The notes under the pieces: generated by a model
The model's input: only the letters and a program-made list of their open reading frames with translations
Database searches by the model: none
Told to the model about the DNA's origin: nothing
Program-made: the position numbers and the translations under genes
Shown here: positions 17,568 through 26,815 of the stretch, piece by piece
Position numbering within the stretch: the first letter of the stretch is position 1
How the letters are laid out: each line of letters opens with the position of its first letter
NCBI GenBank assembly: GCA_945862405.1
Contig: CAMAYX010000006.1
Location: 1 to 32,634 of the forward strand
Source of the DNA: Legionella genomosp. 1
GTDB lineage: Bacteria > Pseudomonadota > Gammaproteobacteria > Legionellales > Legionellaceae
Length of the DNA: 32,634 bases
Direction: 5' to 3'

Positions 17568-18882
17568 TGAGTTGATTCACAATTGCAGCAATTTTAGTAT
17601 AGCACTCTTCATATTCTTCTTCGTACGTAGAATCAATTATAATTCCGCCGCCTGCAGCCAAATAGAGATGATCATCGTTTGCGGTCATAGTTCGGATGGC
17701 AATACTACTATCAAAACTCCCATGTGCTGAGAAATAAACTATGCTTCCGCAGTAAATTCCGCGTGCAAACTGCTCGTGCTCATTAATGATCTTCATGGCC
17801 TCTTTCTTGGGTGCCCCTGTAATTGACCCTCCAGGAAAACATGATAAAAATGCGTCTAATGGAAGGCAGTTATCCAAACATTTAGCTTCAATATTACTAA
17901 CCAAATGATGCACTGAGTTGTAACTTTGCACTTCACATAAATCCAGTACTTTTACACTCCCTGTTTCTGCAATTTTACCTAAATCATTGCGCAGCAAATC
18001 GACGATCATTACATTTTCAGCCTTATTTTTACTGCTAGCTTCCAACCTTTTTTTAAGTTGCTCATCTTCCAGTTTACAATGGGAGCGACGAATCGAACCT
18101 TTTATAGGTGATGTTAATAAGACCCTCTCGTTGAACGTCAAAAATCGCTCTGGGGAAAAACTTAAAACATCCGCATCTTGTAAACGTAAAAATGCAGAAA
18201 ATGGGACAGGATTTACAGCTCGTACCCTCTTATACATTTCCCAAGGATCACCGCGGAACTCCCCCACAAATGGCTGTGTAAAATTGACTTGATACGCCCT
18301 TCCGGCATATAGATCTGCATGAATTGCTCGGAAAGCATCCTCATATTGTAATCGTGTAATCAAGGGCTTAAATGGATTCGTTAATGAGAAGGAGTTATTT
18401 GAAATTGTTAAACGCCATAAATGGCGAACTTCCTGTACAATTCCAATAGTATCTTTATATTGATTAGCAGAAATCAGAGAAACGGTTTTTGTTTTATGGT
18501 CGACTACAATTGCCCAATCATAAAATCCAAAATCCAATAAAGGCATATCTTTTAATTGTGGATGGGGCATAGAATCCAACCCCTGCATTAACTCACCAAA
18601 ATCATAGGAAATGTACCCTATTGCACCACCTTGAAATGGTAAACCGCATTGGGAGGGTTGCTGTAAATCTTGTAAGCGTCTGCAGAACTTTTCATAAGCT
18701 GCTTTTATGTTTCGCTCTTGTGCTGAGATTTGTATACGCTCATAGGGATAAGCACTTATAATGTCGTAACGTCCTCGCTGCGTGTCACTGCTGTCCAGCA
18801 GTACAAATCCAGGCAACTTACTTAGACTATGATAGTTCTCAATCAGTGAAGAATTATAAGGTAACGATGTTATTGTTAACAT
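17554..18882 (-). CDS. pabB: Aminodeoxychorismate synthase component I
   Basis: Chorismate-binding domain, PIKGSIRR (Lys in PIKGT-type motif points to PabB rather than TrpE), FPGGSITGAPKKEAMKII, GGGIIIDSTYEEEYEE. Confidence 0.9.
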   Translation of the reverse strand: MLTITSLPYNSSLIENYHSLSKLPGFVLLDSSDTQRGRYDIISAYPYERIQISAQERNIKAAYEKFCRRLQDLQQPSQCGLPFQGGAIGYISYDFGELMQGLDSMPHPQLKDMPLLDFGFYDWAIVVDHKTKTVSLISANQYKDTIGIVQEVRHLWRLTISNNSFSLTNPFKPLITRLQYEDAFRAIHADLYAGRAYQVNFTQPFVGEFRGDPWEMYKRVRAVNPVPFSAFLRLQDADVLSFSPERFLTFNERVLLTSPIKGSIRRSHCKLEDEQLKKRLEASSKNKAENVMIVDLLRNDLGKIAETGSVKVLDLCEVQSYNSVHHLVSNIEAKCLDNCLPLDAFLSCFPGGSITGAPKKEAMKIINEHEQFARGIYCGSIVYFSAHGSFDSSIAIRTMTANDDHLYLAAGGGIIIDSTYEEEYEECYTKIAAIVNQLNAGL

Positions 18883-18981
18883 TCACGACACACCTTGGAC
18901 ATACTGCTAGTTTTTGTAAAAAATAATGAGTATTCTATGGACGACTCAAAACAGATTTGTAGATTCTTCAGGAGATAATCT

Positions 18982-20058
18982 GTGACCAACATTGTAGCCC
19001 GTTTTGAAATACCTTTTATCCAAATCCTGGATAAAGAAGGAAAATTAACTGCTCCCTTACCTAAGTTCGCTAAAGATAAGCCCACATTAATTTCATTATA
19101 TACGAACATGGTGCGCGCACGTATATTTGATAAAAAGGCGATTGCTTTACAAAGAACCGGTAAAATGGGTACTTATGCCCCTATTAACGGGCAAGAAGCC
19201 ATTTCTACAGCTATAGGCCATGCTATGAGGCCTGAAGATGTTTTAGTTCCTTACTACCGTGATTATGCTGCTCAATTCCAACGCGGCGTTAGAATGTCAG
19301 AAATTCTAGCTTATTGGGGTGGCGATGAACGCGGCAGTCAATTTGCCTGCGAGTCCGAAGATTTGCCCATCTGCGTTCCAATTGCTTCGCAATGCTTACA
19401 CGCCGCAGGCGTCGCATTTTCTTTTAATTATCGCAAACAAGCCCGTGTTGCTGTGGTCTGCATAGGTGAAGGCGGCACCTCCGAAGGTGATTTTTACGAA
19501 GCCATGAACGTTGCTGGCGTGTGGAATCTACCGGTGGTTTTTGTAGTAAATAACAATTTCTGGGCCATTTCAGTTCCAATCGCTAAACAAACAGGAACCA
19601 AGACCATTGCCCAAAAAGCTATTGCTGCGGGATTTGATGGCGTTCAGGTGGATGGCAATGATTTACTCGGATTACGTGAAGTCATTGGAGACGCCATAGA
19701 AAAAGCTAGAAAAGGTGGTGGTCCTACCTTAATTGAAGCACTTACGTATAGGCTTTGCGATCACACCACTGCCGATGATGCAACTCGTTATCAACCCAAA
19801 GAAGAGGTTGAAGGTGCTTTGTTAAATGAACCTATTCAACGGTTTAAAACGTATTTGCAACAACAAAATTTATGGGATGAGCAACAAGAAGCAGCATTAA
19901 CTGAAACTTGCTCTCGTGAGGTCCAGCAAGCTGCAGACGAATATACCAGCCTTAGCCCACAGCCCATCAGCAGCATTTTTGATTATCATTTCGAAACCTT
20001 GCCAGACTATCTGGTAGAGCAGCGTGCGATTGCTATGGAGGGATCCAACAATGCCTGA
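18982..20058 (+). CDS. 2-oxoacid (pyruvate/branched-chain) dehydrogenase E1 alpha subunit
   Basis: TPP-binding CIGEGGTSEGDFYEAMNVAGVWNLPVVFVVNNNFWAIS; KMGTYAPINGQEA; GTG start. Confidence 0.92.
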   Translation: MTNIVARFEIPFIQILDKEGKLTAPLPKFAKDKPTLISLYTNMVRARIFDKKAIALQRTGKMGTYAPINGQEAISTAIGHAMRPEDVLVPYYRDYAAQFQRGVRMSEILAYWGGDERGSQFACESEDLPICVPIASQCLHAAGVAFSFNYRKQARVAVVCIGEGGTSEGDFYEAMNVAGVWNLPVVFVVNNNFWAISVPIAKQTGTKTIAQKAIAAGFDGVQVDGNDLLGLREVIGDAIEKARKGGGPTLIEALTYRLCDHTTADDATRYQPKEEVEGALLNEPIQRFKTYLQQQNLWDEQQEAALTETCSREVQQAADEYTSLSPQPISSIFDYHFETLPDYLVEQRAIAMEGSNNA

Positions 20059-21025
20059 TATTACTCTAGTTGAAGCTGTTACGCAGGCACTCGCTTACGA
20101 ATTAGCTCATGATGAAGATGTCATCGTCTTTGGTGAGGATGTAGGTAAAAATGGTGGTGTATTTCGTGCTACAGTGGGCTTGCAAGCGGAGTTTGGCGAG
20201 CATCGAGTATTTGACTCACCATTAGCTGAATCTATGATTGCAGGTTTGGCGGTAGGTATGTCCGTACAAGGTTTAAAACCTGTGGCTGAATTTCAATTCA
20301 TGGGTTTTATTTACCCTGCTATGAATCAAATCATTTCCCATGCTGCGCGCATGAGAAATCGTACTCGCGGACGTCTGCATTGCCCAATTGTGTTTCGCGC
20401 ACCCTTTGGCGGTGGTATCAGAGCACCAGAGCACCATTCTGAAAGCACAGAAGCACTGTTTGCACATATTCCTGGTTTACAAGTGGTGGTTCCCTCTTCG
20501 CCAAAGCGAGCTTATGGGTTATTACTTGCAGCTATACGAAATCCTGATCCAGTGATATTTTTAGAACCTAAACGTATTTATCGCCTGGTCAAACAACCGG
20601 TCCCCGATGATGGCCAAGCTCTACCTCTTGGTAAATGCTTTACCCTACAAGAAGGCGATGACGTGACTTTGGTCAGTTGGGGAGCAAGCATGCATGAAAC
20701 ACTGCAAGCCGCTAAACAATTAGGTGATGAAGGTTTATCCTGTGAAGTACTCGACGTTGCAACCATAAAACCCTTAGACATTGAAACCATTTTGACTTCG
20801 GTGGAAAAAACAGGACGTTGCGTCATCGTTCATGAAGGTGCGAAGACTTGTGGGGTTGGGGCTGAAATTTCTGCGTTGATCATGGAAAATTGCATGGCCG
20901 ATTTGCAAGCCCCAGTCCAACGGGTAACAGGTTACGATGTGGTGATGCCTTATTTTCAACTGGAAAAAAATTATTTGCCAAGTTTGGCGCGAATTAAAGA
21001 CGGCGTTATGAGCGTAATGGAGTGA
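20051..21025 (+). CDS. 2-oxoacid dehydrogenase E1 beta subunit
   Basis: FGEDVGKNGGVFRATVGLQAEFGEHRVFDSPLAESMIAGLAVGM; ATG at 20051 is a better start than the track's 20024. Confidence 0.93.
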   Translation: MPDITLVEAVTQALAYELAHDEDVIVFGEDVGKNGGVFRATVGLQAEFGEHRVFDSPLAESMIAGLAVGMSVQGLKPVAEFQFMGFIYPAMNQIISHAARMRNRTRGRLHCPIVFRAPFGGGIRAPEHHSESTEALFAHIPGLQVVVPSSPKRAYGLLLAAIRNPDPVIFLEPKRIYRLVKQPVPDDGQALPLGKCFTLQEGDDVTLVSWGASMHETLQAAKQLGDEGLSCEVLDVATIKPLDIETILTSVEKTGRCVIVHEGAKTCGVGAEISALIMENCMADLQAPVQRVTGYDVVMPYFQLEKNYLPSLARIKDGVMSVME

Positions 21026-22137
21026 TGATGAATATTTTCAATTTACCCGATTTAGGCGAAGGTTTGCCTGATGCAGAAATTCATGAATGGTTTGTGAAAG
21101 AAGGTGACGTCGTTAAAGCGGATCAACCCCTAGTGTCTATGGAAACTGCTAAAGCGGTTGTAGACGTACCCTGCCCGCAAGATGGAAAAATTGTTAAATT
21201 TTATGGTAAACCAGGCGATGTGATCAAAACTGGTGATCCACTCGTTGCGTTTCAATCCGAGGTTAGCCAACCCAAAGATAAAGGCACTGTGGTCGGCAAT
21301 CTGGAAGAAAGTTCAGAGGTTAGCGAAGATAACTTCATCATTGGTTCGTCGACACGTGGTAATCGCATTAAAACAACCCCGGCTGTACGTATGCTTGCCA
21401 AAAAACTCAACATAGACTTGAGTACGCTTAAGGGACGTGGTGATCATGGCCTTATCACCCGAGATGACGTACAGCGCGAAGCAGATAGAAAATCAAAACC
21501 TGCGGAAGGATTTGAACCCTTAAAAGGTGTACGCCGAGCAATGCTGCAAAGCATGGTTCAATCACATCAAGAAGTTGTTCCAGTAAGTATATTTGACGAA
21601 GCAGACATTGAAGCATGGAAACCCGAGAGTGATATTACCGTACGCTTAATCCATGCGATCACTTATGCTTGCAGCAAAGAGCCCGCTTTGAATGCATGGT
21701 TTGATACGGCTCATTCTGCCCGCAAATGTTTTAAAGAGGTCCATTTAGGATTGGCCATGGACAATGATGAGGGTTTATTCGTCCCGGTGATACATAACGC
21801 TGATAAACATTCGGATAAAGAATTACGCCAGATCATTAACGACTTTAAGATCTCGGTTCGTGATCGCGCCGTGCCTGCTGATAAACTCAAAGGAGGCACG
21901 ATTACCTTATCTAATTTTGGTAAGTTTGCAGGGAAATTTGCAAGCCCGATCATTGTTCCACCCATGGTGGCAATCATTGCCGTGGGGCGTTTATATCAAG
22001 GCGTAGTTAGTTCCGAAGGTACCGTTAAAACGCATCGCTTATTACCTTTGTCGTTGAGCTTTGATCATCGAGCAGTTACTGGCGGTGAGGCTACGAGATT
22101 TTTAGGTGCGGTGATTGAGGCGTTGCAGAAACCGTAA
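21022..22137 (+). CDS. 2-oxoacid dehydrogenase E2 component (dihydrolipoamide acyltransferase)
   Basis: Single lipoyl domain (METAKAVVDVP), peripheral subunit-binding domain (TTPAVRMLAKKLNIDLSTLKGRGDHGLITRDDV), catalytic domain ending SFDHRAVTGGEATRFL. Confidence 0.92.
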   Translation: MMMNIFNLPDLGEGLPDAEIHEWFVKEGDVVKADQPLVSMETAKAVVDVPCPQDGKIVKFYGKPGDVIKTGDPLVAFQSEVSQPKDKGTVVGNLEESSEVSEDNFIIGSSTRGNRIKTTPAVRMLAKKLNIDLSTLKGRGDHGLITRDDVQREADRKSKPAEGFEPLKGVRRAMLQSMVQSHQEVVPVSIFDEADIEAWKPESDITVRLIHAITYACSKEPALNAWFDTAHSARKCFKEVHLGLAMDNDEGLFVPVIHNADKHSDKELRQIINDFKISVRDRAVPADKLKGGTITLSNFGKFAGKFASPIIVPPMVAIIAVGRLYQGVVSSEGTVKTHRLLPLSLSFDHRAVTGGEATRFLGAVIEALQKP

Positions 22138-22146
22138 GTAACTACA

Positions 22147-22179
22147 CATCCTTGCGCTTGCGAGCCAGGCGCAAGGATG
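22147..22179. repeat. Perfect 11-bp stem-loop CATCCTTGCGC-TTGCGAGCCAG-GCGCAAGGATG between convergent genes
   Basis: Inverted repeat 22147-22157 / 22169-22179, directly read. Confidence 0.8.
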
Positions 22180-22181
22180 GA

Positions 22182-23051
22182 TTAATCGAAAAACTCTTCT
22201 TCAACAACCACAACCTGCTCTTGTTGTCCTAATCCTATAATCGTAAACACCACTTTATCATTAGGTTTTAAGTATTTGTCATCACCCCAAGACTTAGCAT
22301 TTCCAGGAGCCGATCCCATAGAGATAACATCTCCCGGGTAAAGCGTAAAATACTGACTTACATAGCTGATCACTTCAATGTCGTTATGAATGTAATCGCT
22401 GGTATTAAACTCCTGGCGTAATTCACCATTGACCCAAAGCTTAATGTCCAAATTACTGGAGTCGGCGATTTCATCTCGCGTTACCAGGTAAGGTCCCATA
22501 GGGGCTGCATTATCAAAACACTTACCCTTGGTAAATTGCTTGTCCATGGTTTCAAGTTGCCAATATCGTTCGGACAAATCATTTATGCAGGTATAACCAA
22601 AAATGTGGTCTTTAGCTTGTTCAGGGGTGATGTATTTGCCTTTCTTCCCAATAACAATACCCAATTCTGCTTCCCAATCTAATTTTTTAGTATGGCGAGT
22701 ATATAGGATTGGATCTTGGGGGCCGCAGATTGCGCAACTAGGTTTCATGAATACAAGTATTTCATTTTCCGGCATGGGTGTCAGTCCCATCTGTGTGGTG
22801 TGTAAGTGTGAGTTAAATCCTATGCAGATAAGTTTTCCCGGCGTACCGACACAAGCACCTAGGCGTGCATCTTTATCAACCGCAGGTAGTGTCTCAACAT
22901 CAAGCAGATTCAGATGATACAGCAACTCTAAATTGCTCAAAGTGCGTGGATTAATATCGTCTAGAATATGTGATATGTCTCTAATAATACCGTGACTGTC
23001 CACTATCCCTGGCTTTTCTTCGCCCAATTTTCCGTAGCGTACAAGTTTCAT
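22182..23051 (-). CDS. Fumarylacetoacetate hydrolase family protein
   Basis: LICIGFNSHLH, FMKPSCAICGPQDPIL, WEAELGIVIGKKGKYI, FGYTCINDLSERYWQ, VISMGSAPGNAKSW. Internal ATG at 23051 (MKLVRYG) is the likely start. Confidence 0.9.
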   Translation of the reverse strand: MKLVRYGKLGEEKPGIVDSHGIIRDISHILDDINPRTLSNLELLYHLNLLDVETLPAVDKDARLGACVGTPGKLICIGFNSHLHTTQMGLTPMPENEILVFMKPSCAICGPQDPILYTRHTKKLDWEAELGIVIGKKGKYITPEQAKDHIFGYTCINDLSERYWQLETMDKQFTKGKCFDNAAPMGPYLVTRDEIADSSNLDIKLWVNGELRQEFNTSDYIHNDIEVISYVSQYFTLYPGDVISMGSAPGNAKSWGDDKYLKPNDKVVFTIIGLGQQEQVVVVEEEFFD

Positions 23052-23218
23052 GCGCACTCCAATACGTCCCAATCTTAAATCGAATGGTTCATCTATAAGT
23101 ATAGCCCATAGGTAACAAGGACTTAGATCCTGTACTACATCTTCTGTTTATTTTGACCATTTTGTCAAATTTTATTCTAAGCAATTCTACTACCTTGGTC
23201 GAATTACTTACTTGAGGA

Positions 23219-23255
23219 TTGACGAATTACTTCAACATCGTTACAATGAAGTAAT
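23219..23255 (+). promoter_or_regulatory. Putative his operon promoter with embedded operator: TTGACG-N17-TACAAT overlapped by ATTACTTCA-N12-TGAAGTAAT
   Basis: -35 at 23219-23224, -10 at 23242-23247; perfect 9-bp inverted repeat 23226-23234 / 23247-23255; 24 bp before the yerC-like ATG. Confidence 0.7.
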
Positions 23256-23279
23256 GTTTTAACGCATTAATACACTATT

Positions 23280-23576
23280 ATGAAATTACATCCAACAAAA
23301 AAACAAGATTTTATCCATCACCTCATGCATGCCATTAGTTTTATAAAGGATGAACAAGAAGCATGGGCTTTTTTTTCAGATCTATGTACGCCCGCAGAAC
23401 TAGAGGCTATGGCGGATCGGTGGCAGGTAGTTCCTTTATTACGACAGGAAATACCCTATCGAACGATTCATGAACTCACTGGGGTGAGTGTTACTACCAT
23501 AACTCGGGTCGCTCGTTTTCTAAGCATGGGGAACGGGGGTTACACCTTAATTGCAGATCGTTTGGAGGAATCGTGA
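23280..23576 (+). CDS. TrpR-like YerC/YecD family transcriptional regulator (candidate his repressor)
   Basis: 'FFSDLCTPAELEAMADRWQVVPLLRQEIPYRTIHELTGVSVTTITRVARFLSMGNGGY' is the YerC/TrpR-type HTH; overlaps hisG by 4 nt (GTGA). Confidence 0.9.
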   Translation: MKLHPTKKQDFIHHLMHAISFIKDEQEAWAFFSDLCTPAELEAMADRWQVVPLLRQEIPYRTIHELTGVSVTTITRVARFLSMGNGGYTLIADRLEES

Positions 23577-24454
23577 AATCACGTTTACGTTTGGCTTTAC
23601 AAAAAAAAGGTCGTTTAGCATTAAGTTCTCTTGAATTATTAAAACGCTGCGGTTTGCAGTTTCGTATTAAAGACAATGCCCTCTTAACTCATGTAGACAA
23701 TTTCCCAATCGATCTATTGTTTGTCCGCGATGATGACATTTCAACCTTAGTATTCGACGGTTTATGCGACGGGGGGATTGTTGGCGAAAATGTACTTTTT
23801 GAAGCGGCCTTAAGTGCCCCGGAGAAAGAGTATCGCATCATCATGCCTTTAGGGTCCTGTCGATGCCGCTTATCCATTGCCGTGCCTGAAAATTTTGAAT
23901 TTTTAGAAGCAGGAAGTTTGGATGGTAAGCGTATAGCCACAAGTTATCCGTTTTTATTGAATCACTATCTACAGGAGCGAAAAATCTGTGCGGAAATTTT
24001 AGTTCTTTCCGGCTCGGTAGAGATGGCTCCGCGAATGGGCATGGCCGATGCAATATGCGACTTAGTCTCCAGCGGACAAACCCTTGAGGACAATAAATTG
24101 ACTGCTGTTGATACTGTCTTAGAGAGTCAAGCAACGTTTATCCAATCCATGTATGCAGATACAGAAATTAAACAAAGTCTATTTCGCATGCTGGCACGAA
24201 GAATTAAAGCGGTGCAACACGCAGAAGAACGCAAATACATCATGTTTCACGCCCCCAAACAAGCATTAATGAACATTTGCGAACAACTTCCAGGGGCCGA
24301 ATCACCGACAATATTAGCATTACCCGACCAACCCGACAAAGTCGCTGTTCATGTGGTTTCGAACGAACGAATTTTTTGGGACACCTTAGAATCAATTCAA
24401 AACTTAGGTGCAAGCTCAATATTGGTTTTGCCCATTGAAAAAATGTTGGAGTAA
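23573..24454 (+). CDS. hisG: ATP phosphoribosyltransferase (long form)
   Basis: LRLALQKKGRL, DGLCDGGIVGENVL, and a C-terminal regulatory-type domain; first enzyme of a contiguous his operon. Confidence 0.95.
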   Translation: MKSRLRLALQKKGRLALSSLELLKRCGLQFRIKDNALLTHVDNFPIDLLFVRDDDISTLVFDGLCDGGIVGENVLFEAALSAPEKEYRIIMPLGSCRCRLSIAVPENFEFLEAGSLDGKRIATSYPFLLNHYLQERKICAEILVLSGSVEMAPRMGMADAICDLVSSGQTLEDNKLTAVDTVLESQATFIQSMYADTEIKQSLFRMLARRIKAVQHAEERKYIMFHAPKQALMNICEQLPGAESPTILALPDQPDKVAVHVVSNERIFWDTLESIQNLGASSILVLPIEKMLE

Positions 24455-24456
24455 TT

Positions 24457-25752
24457 ATGTTACCAATCTATAACTGGGAGCAATTATCCCCTCAAGCACA
24501 AGATAATTTGCTGCAAAGACCAGCCAACAATAATGTTCAGCTTTATGGACAAGTGCAATCCATTCTAGCAGCGGTTAAAGAACGCGGCGATCAAGCTTTG
24601 TATGAGTTTACCCGTGAATTTGATCGGGTGGAATTGGATGCTTTACAAGTACAAGAAAAACTAATTAATAATGCACAAATTAATTCTAGTGCTTTGACAG
24701 CAATAGAGTCAGCCATCGAAAATCTGCGCATTTACCACAGTGCCACCCTACCCCAATCAACTATTGTTAATACCACACCAGGGATATCCATCCAACAAAT
24801 CTATAAACCGATTCAAAGTGTAGGATTATATGTACCTGGTGGTAATAATACGCCATTGATTTCTTCATTATTAATGCAAGCCATACCGGCTGAAATTGCC
24901 AAATGTCCTATAAAATATTTGTGTACACCTCCTAATTCACAAGGCGAAATCGACCCTGCATTGCTGGTTGCTGCACGCTTGTGTGATGTACGCACTATTT
25001 ATAAGGTAGGTGGGGCACAAGCTATAGCAGCCATGGCGTATGGTACGGAAACAATCCCCAAGGTTTTTAAAATATTTGGTCCGGGAAATGCATTTGTTAC
25101 CGAAGCTAAACAGCAAGTGGCACTTGATCCTACAGGAGCTGCAATTGATCTACCTGCCGGCCCTTCTGAAGTTATGGTTATTGCGAATAACTCTGCCAAT
25201 CCTCAATTTATTGCGGCAGATCTTCTCGCACAAGCGGAACATGGCCCAGACTCGCAAGTCCTTTTGCTCTGCGACGATGGTGAGTTTGCACATCAAGTTT
25301 CCAAAGAAGTTAAACTACAAGTGGCCTTGGCAAAGCGTAAAGACATCATAACCCGTGCGCTGAAATACGGTTCAATTCTTGTTTGCTCTAACTTACAAGA
25401 ACAAATTGATATCGCCAATCGATATGCGCCAGAACACTTAATTATAAATCGCGAAGATGCAGATGAGCTGTGTAAAAACATTCTTTCTGCGGGGACTATT
25501 TTTCTAGGCCAATGGGCAGCGGAAACCTTAGGCGATTATATTACCGGCAGCAATCACGTGTTGCCTACCAATGGCTACGCTCATGCTTACAGTGGTTTAA
25601 GTTGTAAAGATTTTATGAAATCTCTGAACGTGCAAACGATTCAAGCAGAAGCTATTAAGGCCATTGGAGCTCATGCCATTATTTTAGCAAAGCTTGAGGG
25701 CTTAGAGGCTCATGCACAAGCGGTTCAATTACGATTAAATGCATTGGAGTAA
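24457..25752 (+). CDS. hisD: Histidinol dehydrogenase
   Basis: VGLYVPGGNNTPLISSLLM, GPGNAFVTEAK, DLPAGPSEVMVIA, LAQAEHGPDSQ, APEHLII. Confidence 0.97.
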   Translation: MLPIYNWEQLSPQAQDNLLQRPANNNVQLYGQVQSILAAVKERGDQALYEFTREFDRVELDALQVQEKLINNAQINSSALTAIESAIENLRIYHSATLPQSTIVNTTPGISIQQIYKPIQSVGLYVPGGNNTPLISSLLMQAIPAEIAKCPIKYLCTPPNSQGEIDPALLVAARLCDVRTIYKVGGAQAIAAMAYGTETIPKVFKIFGPGNAFVTEAKQQVALDPTGAAIDLPAGPSEVMVIANNSANPQFIAADLLAQAEHGPDSQVLLLCDDGEFAHQVSKEVKLQVALAKRKDIITRALKYGSILVCSNLQEQIDIANRYAPEHLIINREDADELCKNILSAGTIFLGQWAAETLGDYITGSNHVLPTNGYAHAYSGLSCKDFMKSLNVQTIQAEAIKAIGAHAIILAKLEGLEAHAQAVQLRLNALE

Positions 25753-25756
25753 TATT

Positions 25757-26815
25757 ATGTCCGTTTTAAACTTGATGCGATCCGATTTACAAAGCTGGAA
25801 ATCATATTCTGTAAACAAAGACAATATTAGTTCGCGCTTGCACGCCAATGAACTGCCTTGGTCGCCGTTCAACGAATTGAATTTAAACACAAATCAATAT
25901 CCTGGATATGCAAAAGAAGCAGCGTTATCTTCGATTCTGACCGAACACTATGGTGTCAGCTCCAACCAATTGCTGATTACCCGCGGCAGCGATGAAGCAT
26001 TAGACTTTATTATGCGTTTATTTCTCCAGCCAGGATTAGACAGCATCTTACAATGCCCTCCTACCTTTGCCATGTATGAGTTCTACGCTCGTCTGCAACA
26101 AGGCAACATCATTAATGTACCCTTAAGTCCTATAAATTTTTCATATCAACTGGAGTCCATTTGCAACAACTGGGAACCCAACTGTAAGTTAATATTTTTA
26201 TGCACTCCGAATAATCCAACAGGCTCTAGTCTACCGATAGCAGACATTGAACGCCTGTGCCTAGAATTTCAAAATAAAGCCATGATTGTGGTGGATGAGG
26301 CTTACATAGAATTTTCTTCACGACAAAGTGCAGCTTCATTAATTGCAGAATTCGATAATTTAATTGTGCTAAGAACATTGTCAAAAGCCCATGGTTTAGC
26401 GGCATTGCGTCTAGGATGTATTTTGACGCAAGAATCTTGTATCAAAGCGCTTCTATCCATTCGCGCGCCTTATCCCCTGTCGGAAATAGTATTAGATATC
26501 GCGCAACAAGCTTTACGACAAACGCAATGGCAACAAGAAGCGGTAGCAATTATTGTCAGCGAACGTCAGCGATTTGCAGAAAAACTGCAAGAAATTTCAT
26601 ACATTGAAGCGATATACCCGAGTGAAGCTAATTTTCTGCTCGTAGGTGCTAAGTTTGCCTTAGATATTAGGAATTGGTTGCAGGCAAAAGGAATCGCAGT
26701 ACGAGCGTTTACCGATCCCACCCTACAGAATTTTTTAAGGATTACCATAGGTCATCCCGAACAGAACCAAGAATTATTGGCTGCACTTCAAGCATATTCA
26801 CCGAGGATGGACTAA
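25757..26815 (+). CDS. hisC: Histidinol-phosphate aminotransferase
   Basis: [54 protein letters not shown] at 25757. Confidence 0.95.
   Translation: MSVLNLMRSDLQSWKSYSVNKDNISSRLHANELPWSPFNELNLNTNQYPGYAKEAALSSILTEHYGVSSNQLLITRGSDEALDFIMRLFLQPGLDSILQCPPTFAMYEFYARLQQGNIINVPLSPINFSYQLESICNNWEPNCKLIFLCTPNNPTGSSLPIADIERLCLEFQNKAMIVVDEAYIEFSSRQSAASLIAEFDNLIVLRTLSKAHGLAALRLGCILTQESCIKALLSIRAPYPLSEIVLDIAQQALRQTQWQQEAVAIIVSERQRFAEKLQEISYIEAIYPSEANFLLVGAKFALDIRNWLQAKGIAVRAFTDPTLQNFLRITIGHPEQNQELLAALQAYSPRMD

Noticed and set aside
21022-22137. E2 catalytic motif DHRAVTGG with Thr where AceF-type E2 has Asp (DHRxxDG)
   Set aside because: I recall DHRxxTGGEA as a common variant in functional E2 proteins, so it is not evidence of inactivation.
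23152-23169. Inverted repeat TTTGAC-CATTTT-GTCAAA in the FAH/his intergenic region
   Set aside because: A 6-bp arm in AT-rich DNA is weak; could be a site for the divergent FAH gene but there is no further support.
25040-25351. 103-aa plus-strand ORF in an alternate frame of hisD
   Set aside because: Out-of-frame overlap with strongly conserved hisD; no independent support.
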